From: Antedon mediterranea
Taxonomy: Eukaryota > Echinodermata > Crinoidea > Comatulida > Antedonidae
DNA: 64,000 bases
Reading direction: 5' to 3'
NCBI RefSeq assembly: GCF_964355755.1
Contig: NC_092675.1
Coordinates: 21,714,912 to 21,778,911, forward strand
In this document: piece after piece, positions 39,363-47,949 of the stretch
How positions within the stretch are numbered: the stretch's first letter is position 1
Layout of the letters: each line of letters starts with the position of its first letter
Program-made: the position numbers and the translations under genes
The notes under the pieces: generated by a model
Database searches by the model: none
Seen by the model: the letters and a program-made list of their open reading frames with translations, nothing else
Told to the model about the DNA's origin: nothing

Positions 39363-39471
39363 TTTATGTGTGTAGGCCTATATGGTACAAATAATGGCAT
39401 TCGGTGAATGACGAAAGGTTATATTTCATCATTCACCTCGTGTCATTATTTGTACCATATACACACATAAA
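39363..39471. repeat. palindrome whose arms differ by GGCCTA
   Basis: The left arm (39363-39396) and the reverse complement of the right arm (39444-39471) are identical over 28 bases. The only difference is six extra bases, GGCCTA, in the left arm after TGTGTGTA. The loop includes a second small stem, GGTGAA paired with TTCACC. Confidence 0.93.
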
Positions 39472-39659
39472 CATTCATTATTTGTATAACATGCCCCATG
39501 GTTAAACGTGTTATATTCAAATTTAGGAATTAGTGGTACTGGTAGGCTTTTTGTACCTCTGATCACTGAAGTTCGTGCGTACGTGTGGTTAATGAAAGGA
39601 GGCGTCGTCACAATCCAACATCAGCTTTTAAATAATGTTTGGGTAGTACAGTGCTTAAT

Positions 39660-39820
39660 ATGGCGACTTTGGTAGATGATAAGGTTTCCTATGGACATAA
39701 GTTACATACATTGAAGTGAGAAAGTATAAGATTATGCAATAATTAGTAACAACGTGTGCGACATCAGTGATAGAAAGAATAAATACTAAAGATAAGAAGT
39801 TACAGAGTTGGGAAATTATA
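39660..39820 (+). pseudogene. HNMT-like exon 1 relic
   Basis: Starts ATGGCGACTTTGGTAGATGA, matching the first codons of the copy at 40968, and remains alignable for about 160 bases (ACATCAGTGATAGAAAG corresponds to TSVIEK). It has several frame-breaking indels and stops; exons 2 and 3 are not found downstream. Confidence 0.8.
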
Positions 39821-39830
39821 AACCATGTGT

Positions 39831-40967
39831 TTAATATCGTACCAATAGAAGTAAACGGGCAACCCATCACATCCAGTAGCTTTATTACATTTTATAATTA
39901 GTTAATAGCATTTCATATTGTTGTCGTACGGGAATAATTTATAGAATTCTACTGGCAACCCGCACCAAGAAGTTGTGCTTAATTGTGTAGACCGTGAGGT
40001 TCACATCCAGGCATTAATAAATGAGCGGGGTAAGAATATCAGTGCTGTAGGAGAATACACAAAGAAAAGTTTGCGCATGCACAATGCTACATAGCGGTAT
40101 GCTATAAATATAAACGTTTGCTAAATCTGATTGTGTTTAGTACTCACCATTCAAATGTTTAGTAGCATACACCAATGGGTAACAAAATAGTCCGTATACG
40201 TATTGATAGCCTTGTTTTACTCCAAAACACTTACCAAATTCAATATAAATTAGTTAATGTCGGGAGTGAAGAGGATGTATAAAAGGTACTTTTTAGGGGG
40301 AATCGCAACAATAAAGTGACTATAAACATCATATTATGGTTTATGCATTTTCATGTCAACATTGTCAAATCACAAATCACAGGAGAAAAATGAAAAACAT
40401 AAAAGAACTGTTGATCAGATCAATTTTATTTATTTATTCTGTCTTTATACTGAATGACACTTTCAGTGCTAAAGCATTGATTTCCAAAGTGGTTCAGTAG
40501 AGAATGCCAACAATATAATACAAGTAAATCAAAGATGATTTTGAAAATTATATACAGTACCTATTTAAACTATATTTGTAAATAATCTTTTTTTATTTAT
40601 TTATTTTATTATTTTATTCGGGTGTAAAACTTACAAGTTGCCACAAGGCTAAAAACTTGGCATTTTACAAAATTACTGTACAATTTACATAACAATAAAA
40701 AGGAATAATAAAAATTAAATAAAAGATACAAGAATATCGCTCTGTCGCTTTGGCTTTATGAACTATTGTTTAATCGGACGCATGACCTCTTAGTACTAAA
40801 ATACTATTAAATAGCATTAAAAACAATTCAACGTATGGTGTACATAGCCTAGAATTCGACGACTTTGTATGAATTCGTCGCACATTAAATTCTGATATGA
40901 TATCGCATCTTGTCAAGCGTACTCCACGTCCTGTTGTTAGACTGCCTTGGTTTAACAAGATCTAAAT
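39831..40967. other. intergenic with two LINE 3'-end-like fragments
   Basis: Two short segments (about 40425-40500 and 40590-40690) start with runs of TTTATTTA and continue into distinct sequence. On the minus strand they look like 3' ends of non-LTR elements with TAAA-type tails, comparable to the element ending at 47950. No gene seen. Confidence 0.45.
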
Positions 40968-42231
40968 ATGGCGACTTTGGTAGATGATAAAGTTTACTAT
41001 ATGGAAGGATTTAAGTTACATTCATTGAAAATGGGAAGATACAAAATTATGGAAGAATTGGCGAAATCTGTGTTTGTGACATCAGTGATCGAAAAGATGG
41101 ATACTAAAGATACGAATATACGAAATTTGGGAATCGGAAGTGGTAATGGTAGGTAGATTCAAATAGCAGATGAATTCATTGGCACATGATTACAAATGTG
41201 AATTAAATTTCTACAATTGTTAAAATTATTTTCTTTTTAGTTTTGGAATTTTTAAATAAAACTTTGTGTCATCAATTTAATAACTCGTAGACCTATACTA
41301 AGTAGGTACCAGCGAAACATGTGTGCAATCTCGATGTGTTTATCACATATTTCGATTATATTTCTATTACTGAACAAATTAAAGAAATAAAAGCATCATC
41401 TTTATCGTATTTTATTTAGGAGAAATTGAAAGTATATTTACCAAACAACTGTCTGATCATTTTGGAAAACTTGAAAACACGGTTATTGAACCAGCTGAGG
41501 AAGCCATTGAGGAATACAAAAGACTTACTGCAAAGAACAACTGGAGCAACGTAGAATATTCTTGGTTTAATGGTACATTTCAGTAGTTTAAGGAAAATCT
41601 TGAAAAAGAAGGAAATGCTACGAAATATCACCATATCAACTCTTTAGACTCTATCTATCATCTTAAAAATCCAGCAGACGATATTATATTTATGTACAAT
41701 ATGTTAGAAAATGGAGGGATGTTGATGATCCTGGTTGGTTCTGGTAAGTTGCAATATCGTTAGTAGCTCAATATATTTGTTGAGGAATCCAACCATGGAC
41801 CTAGATCCATGATCAAACGATGGACAAAAGTATGAGGAAGGGTTCATGCTAACCTAAAGCTCTTCTTTTTTTTCCACATAACAGCTGAAAATTCCTATTC
41901 TAAAATAGTAAAACGTTTTCCGGACATTGGTGCATTACAAACCATTAATTGCATTGACGTCCTGGCCGTCCTGGCCGTATGTCAAGAAAGTCAATTTCAA
42001 TTTGAACGTTACCACCACGAATGTACTACTGACATAACAGACTTCATTTCATCTGATGATCACCCACGAGAAAAGAAAGTTACGATCGATTATTTAATGC
42101 AAACTGTAGATTTCAAGGAAAGTGTCTCGGAGAGTTTGTATAACGAAGTAATTGATTATATTAAAAGTTTCGACGGACAAATATTGCTGATGAATGATTT
42201 TGATGTTATATTTATTCAAAAGAAATGTTAA
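40968..42231 (+). pseudogene. histamine N-methyltransferase-like, copy 3, with in-frame stop
   Basis: Exons 40968-41148, 41420-41743 and about 41885-42231 follow the same structure as copies 1 and 2, with conserved splice sites. In exon 2 the Gln codon that follows GTFQ in both other copies is TAG (41584-41586), which truncates the protein at about residue 115. Exon 3 also carries a duplicated GTCCTGGCC (three extra codons, about 41960-41977) and a shortened C-terminus (IKSFDGQ, about nine codons missing). The reading frame is otherwise open to the terminal TAA. The SAM-binding motif is LGIGSGNGEIESIF. A young pseudogene, or a null allele if the stop is polymorphic. Confidence 0.85.
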
Positions 42232-42701
42232 ACCAATATCTTGGACCTATGAAAGCGATGTTGTCAAATAGATTTAAAATATATGTATATAATATTGTAT
42301 ACACAATATGCAAATAAAATATATACAATAAGGTACACTATCTACACAACCTTAGAAATGCCGTAAAATGTTGTCCCATTTAACTAATCTATATTATTGG
42401 TAAATAAATTCATTAAACCAACGTGCTGGTACTGCTTTGTAATAAATTGTTTAATAATTAATTTTATTAAAAATCTAATACATCTGTACATATGGCTGTG
42501 TACGTTATACCAAATGGATGAGCCTTTTGTGTACCATCATCGTCGTTCAATTTTATCAGTCCACATATTTTTAGAAAATCTACTGGTAACCATTTTTGTT
42601 ATGGTAGTGACGGACTGACAAACGGATGTATATAAGAAAATTAAATATATGAGTTTATATATATAAACAAATCAGGCAATATACTGAAATTTAATTAATT
42701 A

Positions 42702-43006
42702 ATTTGAAACGATAAAGATAAACACAGCAGACAAAGATATCACTTCGGAGATCCCGCCTCGTGAATAAAAATACTGGGCGTATCAATTTGATCTCTGTTG
42801 CGCGTGCGTACAACTGAGGACTAGTGCTGTTCCGCCGTACCACGCCGAGAATGTTAAAGAGTCGCTATCCAATCTAGTTTTAACAATACCATGAAAGCTT
42901 CAGTGGTCTAATGGTTAGGGCAACTGCATATCAAGCAGACGGTCCGAGTTCGAGTCTCGGTTGGGGCGACTTTTTCTCATTCTCGCAGATCTTTATCGTT
43001 TCAAAT
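42702..43006. repeat. 18-bp inverted repeats enclosing a tRNA-like sequence
   Basis: ATTTGAAACGATAAAGAT at 42702-42719 is the exact reverse complement of 42989-43006. Outside lies a 15-base direct repeat ATGAGTTTATATATA (42649-42663 and 43005-43019). The enclosed 270 bases are GC-richer than the surroundings and hold the tRNA-like sequence at 42897. Confidence 0.75.
42897..42967 (+). tRNA. tRNA-like sequence, anticodon ATC (Asp-type)
   Basis: A 71-base cloverleaf can be drawn: acceptor GCTTCAG with TTGGGGC (including G-T pairs), D stem GTCT with GGGC, anticodon stem CTGC with GCAG around loop ATATCAA, and a perfect 5-bp T stem CCGAG with CTCGG around TTCGAGT. A TTTTT terminator follows at once. 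The loop puts ATC at the anticodon, which would read Asp GAU; eukaryotic Asp tRNAs use GTC, so this is either a variant or, more likely, a tRNA-derived pseudogene or SINE head. Confidence 0.5.
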
Positions 43007-43356
43007 GAGTTTATATATAGAATGTGTACTGCTTTACGTATTGTTATTGTGATTCGTTAACTTTTGTATCATGTATTATAACTATAATTTGTTTAATATT
43101 TTGTGGTCGAACCTCTTGTTGCGAGAGTGCTCTCAGTTTTAAAGGAGAGCAACCAATAATAGTATTATTCTAGTGTAGGTAATTACTAGAAACTTGCGAT
43201 AAAATATTATTAAAGTTTATTTCTGGACCTGTATTTTAATTTGGTTGGATTTGGTTTCTTTTAGTTGTATTTAAATATTATGTTCCAAATGTTTTTAATT
43301 TAACGATGCGTTATTACTGTTGACACAGACAAAATGCACGTAAAACTGAAACCTTT

Positions 43357-43591
43357 TGTTTGTGTTTCTTTGGAATTTACAATCAAACGATTATATGCTT
43401 GTCACGGTGTACGCTTCCATAGATCAGTGTAGCATCCAGGACACAAACAGATAGATAGTTTGTTTTGTTGGTTCTTGTATGGGGTTAGCGGGGACTGAGT
43501 ATAGCGAAAGCACATCTGTTAGTTTGTGTTTCTTTGGAATTTACAATCAAACGATTATAATGCATGTCATGGTGTACGCTTCCATAAATCA
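43357..43591 (+). repeat. tandem duplication of about 160 bp
   Basis: GTTTGTGTTTCTTTGGAATT and the following 70 bases, including GTGTACGCTTCCATA, occur at about 43357-43435 and again at about 43523-43591 with few differences. No coding content. The rest of 43020-44170 holds nothing recognisable. Confidence 0.75.
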
Positions 43592-44174
43592 GTAGCAGGG
43601 ATTTTTTGGGTAATTAAAAACAAAATTAAACATGAAGTGTTCTTCTGCCAGAAAGCCAAGATAACAAATTAATGCTTGGGTGATACTCTCTCCAATACAA
43701 AACGTAGGTAGGAAGCACTCGTTTTATGTTCGTACTTTCGTAGGTCAAGAGAATATGAATTTAACCGTATTATAAAAGAAATTTATATTTTTGCTAATAG
43801 AAACGTGCCCTGATAACACATTAAATTCGGTTTCATTCCAGTCTCAATTATAGATAGCCGGCCCTAATAGTATGCTTCACTTACAATTAATGTTGTTAAA
43901 GAAGACGATGTGAACATTATACTATAGACAAATTAAGTTTAAGAAATACACCTGATAATTTTGGCCCAAATTGAAGACCGATACTTTCTTTTCTTTTTTT
44001 AATATATCGTATTTTTCTGAAAATCATTTATATCAATCTATTGGTTTATAGCTATGTGAAATTTAGGATGTTAAATTGGAAATTGTGGACGTTATCGTGC
44101 AAACATATTACTAGCACACCCTATACAGTATAGTTTCGTTTCACTATATAGTATAAAATAATACACGTGCTTAA

Positions 44175-45173
44175 TTAATGTATAACTTCTGTGTTAAGTA
44201 ATCCTTTTGCAATATCAGCAAATGTTGTGTGCATATCATCCAGACTAAAACTTGTAATGTTTCGACCGTAGAAACTATAATATAGTTTAATAGCATAGTT
44301 TAACTTATGGTTACAATGACCATGGAAAATGTTCTGGCATGCTTGCTCGGCAAAGTCTTTCAAATCATTGCGACGTAAACTATCTTTCTCAATATGAACG
44401 TACTCTTGATACTTAGTAGTCAATCTTAGTAATTCTGCAGATTCATCATAAACTTGTGGATCGTAGTTTGTAAATGTTTCCAGCCATTTTTTAACAAACG
44501 TTGAGTTTTTTTCAGAAAAAATAATTGAAGAACTAACGCCATAATCCTCTTTTCCAAGAGTTGTTGAATCATGAAAAAGTTGTTCCGCTGACTTTAGAAA
44601 GAGTACATCTGTATCAATATAAATTCCACCATGTTTTCTAAGAGCTTCTAATCTGACAAATATTGACTTATGACGTAAATCTGCAACGAGTTCACCATTT
44701 AATCTAATATCAGGATTCTCTAATATTACACGAATATTAGGCATTTTACGAACAGAGTCCCAGAACTGTCCACGGAAAAATGCTTTTCCTGCGTAGAGGT
44801 GGAAGTAGATGCGTCTTGGGGAAAGGTATTCCTGTAAGCTTAAGACGCTAAGGTAATGATGCAGTTTAAATTCCCCCTCTTTCATCCAGGTATAGTGTAC
44901 AATTCGTGGAACAACCGTACTGTCGATGCGTACATTTCGTTTGTAACTGCTTTTTCGCATTTTTTGTGTAGGTTTTCCATTATTTAAATTCAATCTCCGA
45001 CTGAAATTAGAATGTTTGTTATAAACAATATTAGCATTAGTAGAAAAACTAAACATATTCTTCTTAACCATCGTCTGGACCTTCTTTTCAGTATTCTCAT
45101 CTGCAAAGTAAGTTAAACACATAATCATTAATGTAATCATATCAATAAACAAATCCAGGCCGAAACGTCCCAC
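44175..45173 (-). CDS. DXD-motif glycosyltransferase, single exon
   Basis: A 332-residue intact frame. Residues 9-24 are hydrophobic and could be a type II signal anchor, as in Golgi enzymes. VPRIVHYTWMKEG (88-100) and GGIYIDTDVLFLKS (183-195) are the N-terminal strand and the metal-binding DXD motif (Asp187, Asp189) of the Och1/alpha-1,4-glycosyltransferase-type sugar-transferase family. The C-terminal half has HGHCNHKLNYA, probably part of the acceptor region. Donor and acceptor sugars cannot be told. The first codons overlap a repeated GACGTTTCGGCC word present twice near 45156-45193, so translation may start at the in-frame ATG at residue 12. Absence of introns, unlike its neighbours, may mean a retrocopy or an intronless family. 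Confidence 0.75.
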   Translation of the reverse strand: MGRFGLDLFIDMITLMIMCLTYFADENTEKKVQTMVKKNMFSFSTNANIVYNKHSNFSRRLNLNNGKPTQKMRKSSYKRNVRIDSTVVPRIVHYTWMKEGEFKLHHYLSVLSLQEYLSPRRIYFHLYAGKAFFRGQFWDSVRKMPNIRVILENPDIRLNGELVADLRHKSIFVRLEALRKHGGIYIDTDVLFLKSAEQLFHDSTTLGKEDYGVSSSIIFSEKNSTFVKKWLETFTNYDPQVYDESAELLRLTTKYQEYVHIEKDSLRRNDLKDFAEQACQNIFHGHCNHKLNYAIKLYYSFYGRNITSFSLDDMHTTFADIAKGLLNTEVIH

Positions 45174-46097
45174 TTTGTGGGCCGAAACGTCTCACTTTAG
45201 ACAAAATTTATATACATTTTGTTGCGGTATTTATTCATTTTTTAAAGGGTTTTAACTATCCATATTTTATTGATATTGGTTGTTGATATAATATACTCCC
45301 GTTACCGTACATTATGTATTAAACACAACAGATACAAACAAACATGGTTGTTTCTCTGTATTTCGATCATACCGTAAGGAACACGAACTTCGTACTTAAA
45401 AGAACAAAACATAGGCCTACCGTTATAACGAACGTGACAAACAGTTCCGTAGAAAGGCATAAACAATCCTTTTTAATGCTCTTCTGTTGATTTGCAGAAT
45501 GAAAATGTATTTAGATTTTAATATATCTTGAAGCTATTAGTGTTGTCCTGTACACAGTGAACATAGAAAATGGGAATTTATGGACTTTGAACGGCGCAGT
45601 ACTTTGTGTATAAGTCTATAGCTGTATTGAACACTAACACGACTTGTACTTATAAATAACTTACCTGACGGTGTATTTAATTAGAAACGTGGTTACAAAC
45701 AGGATATTTCCCAAAGGGCGTATACGTCTGCCTACATGTAGGCCTTTATGAGTAGATAAAGAACTAACATTTTCGAAAACAAGGAAAAAACCAAATTCTT
45801 TTTTTTAATGTAATTATTATTCGATATGTCATATATTTTGTTATAACTTCTTGTAGAGGTATACAGTAAGCAGTTATGTCAACAAATAAAAGAGTCCAAA
45901 CTATTCAATTTTTAGTCGCGTGCAACGCAACTCTACAGCTCACTATGTCGGTCGGTTGGTTGGTCGGTTGGTCACTAACTTGGGTACGCGACTGCAGCCA
46001 TGTATATGGCCTTGTTTAAACATAATCGATAACACTACCAATATATCGACATTGTATACAAAAAAAATCAAGATAAGATAAGTTAAAACTGCCTCAA
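45174..46097. other. no gene recognised
   Basis: AT-rich sequence with a short (GGTTGGTC)n tract near 45951-45972. Nothing else identifiable. Confidence 0.45.
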
Positions 46098-46162
46098 TAT
46101 AAGTTTATTTTTACGACATGTTTCGGGCATAGCCCATCATCAGGTGTATACACCCTCTTATA
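46098..46162 (-). ncRNA. hammerhead-ribozyme-like motif
   Basis: On the minus strand the order is TATAAG, an internal loop, AC, CTGATGA, T, GGGC-TAT-GCCC, GAAA, C-AT-G, TC, GT, an internal loop, CTTATA. This matches the hammerhead core: CUGANGA, stem II, GAAA, a very short stem III, and a UC cleavage site. Stem I is formed by AC with GT and, beyond an internal loop, TATAAG with CTTATA. One departure is an unpaired T between CTGATGA and stem II. Such minimal type I hammerheads are known from Penelope-like retroelements. Activity is not shown by sequence. Confidence 0.5.
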
Positions 46163-46256
46163 GAGGCATTTTAACCAGTTGTGTCATATATGCAGAAGCA
46201 CTACTTTTATACTTTGTAATGACAAACATTGTTTACTGCAGCCAAAATTACTAATA

Positions 46257-47219
46257 CTAGATGGTACGCTCGCCCCACAGATGGTTCTCGAATACACCGT
46301 AATTTCAGCGTAGCGAAACTGGCGATTTCAAATGTACGTACCGCAGGACTATAATACATTGTCGTTTACAGAAACGAATAAATAGACACGATGATTTATG
46401 TAGTGAACTAAAATTATCACCCTGGGAATACCTTCCGAAGGAAAAACTTATCACAAAATGAGTCCAAATTTTTTGATTTGGACTCATTTAAAGAAACCCA
46501 ATTTGTGTTTTGTATGTAACATTAGGGTTGAGGGATGGGAAAGCGGATATATTATATCTAACAGTACGAACATTCACAGTAAGAAATGTTCGATTCAAAT
46601 GAGGACCAAAAATAGTTAATAGGTATTTACAGTATTTTCAAAGTATTGCCAGTTTATTCTCAAAGGGCCCATATATTTACCTACCGTATATGTTAAACCA
46701 AGGGCTCATAAATTTACCTACTTGTGTTAAACCAAATTCTGGCAGACTGAGAGATTGGGATGTTCCATTCATCGCAAATCAATACATTTGTATAATCGTA
46801 TATATTAAATCTATCAATATAGTATTTTTTTAAGAAAATCGGCCAGTCTTCAACATTATGATGCTGTACTCTAGCTGTTCAACCAGTTTTCAGCTATTAA
46901 AAACAATTATCGTAGGAGGAGATAGGAAAATGCGAAGCCTCCTCGCATTTTTGTGGCGGGTATTTTTCAAGATGGACATCCATTAGACAGTGTATACCAC
47001 GATCGGAAAACACCCTATTTGGGGCAAATCGTTGAACCTAAATTCGTTTTAATCGTCAATAACTAATTATCTAACTTAATTTAATTAGTAAACAGTGTTA
47101 CATCAGGTGGTTAAAATCAGTACCGAAAGTACGAACCAACTTTATATACCATCGAGTAAAAATTCTAGAAGTAAGGCGCGATTTACCGAATTTTGCCCTT
47201 ACGTAAATTTATATATAGA
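46257..47219 (-). mobile_element. non-autonomous Helitron, copy 1
   Basis: Read on the minus strand the element begins TCTATATATAAATTTACG (from 47219) and ends CTAG (46260-46257). It is flanked by A on the 5' side and T on the 3' side, as Helitrons insert between A and T. Both ends match copy 2 (59585-61000). Compared with copy 2, about 26 bases of the 3' terminal hairpin are missing and the interior is shorter. No Rep-helicase ORF. It abuts a dispersed repeat that starts at 47220. Confidence 0.78.
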
Positions 47220-47578
47220 TAAATTTACCAATATCTGTTTTATAACAGTTGCAATATAAAAGAAAATATAATTCTAATTTTATCTTTAAATCTTTAAAAT
47301 TAAAGTTTATATCATCACTTGAAGATTATCTTTACAATAAAAACAATTCCTACCGAAATAGATTTATTCCTCAAACTTATTAATAGATTCTCCAAAACCA
47401 TCATATTTTTTGAACGATTGCAATTGCAATAAAAGATCAAATTGATTTTAATATTATCTACAGAAAATTGCTGTAAAGATATTCTTAAAACCTATTAATG
47501 CATGCTTCGTGTTATTTAATGTTGTACATGAATTTATTTACTATAGGCCTATTAGAAAACTTGCCGACTACACTGTAA
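47220..47578. repeat. 346-bp dispersed repeat, copy 2
   Basis: Near-identical to 15973-16318 in the first MELK intron. Differences include T-to-G and A-to-C substitutions and a TAGGCCTA (47544-47551) where the other copy has CA. Its left edge coincides with the terminus of a Helitron. Confidence 0.88.
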
Positions 47579-47585
47579 AAACGGC

Positions 47586-47800
47586 GTTTAGATTCTAAAC
47601 GCATAGCTTGTACCCACTTTTTCCACACGTTTAGCTCGATACATGTTTAGCTTTTCTATGCGTTTAGATTCTAAAGGCATAGCTTGTACCCACTTTTTCC
47701 ACACGTTTAGCTCGATACATGTTTAGCTTTTCTATGCGTTTAGATTATAAATGCATAGCTTGTACCCACGCTTCCACATGTTTAGCTTTACACATGTTTA
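47586..47800. repeat. 76-bp tandem repeat
   Basis: Nearly three copies of a 76-bp unit with GTTTAGATTCTAAACGCAT, GCTTGTACCCACTTT and CGATACATGTTTAGC; unit starts lie at 47586, 47662 and 47738. The third copy is diverged. The unit contains the partial palindrome GTTTAGATTCTAAAC. Confidence 0.88.
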
Positions 47801-47949
47801 GTTTTTTCACGTATTTTTACATTAAAAAAAACAAAATGCTGTGGATGACAAAACATAAATTCAAACAAACCAAACATGTACAGAATTATTATCAATTTTA
47901 TTTTTCCTTAACATTGAAATACATTTTAGTTGTACTTTTTACTATTCAC

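Noticed and set aside
41416-41634. Minus-strand frames antisense to HNMT exon 2 (also 32234-32416)
   Set aside because: Shadows of the coding strand; they recur because the exon is duplicated.
45156-45193. Second hammerhead motif suggested by two GGCCGAAACGTC words
   Set aside because: No CTGATGA segment or pairing stems nearby; only the GAAAC part is present.
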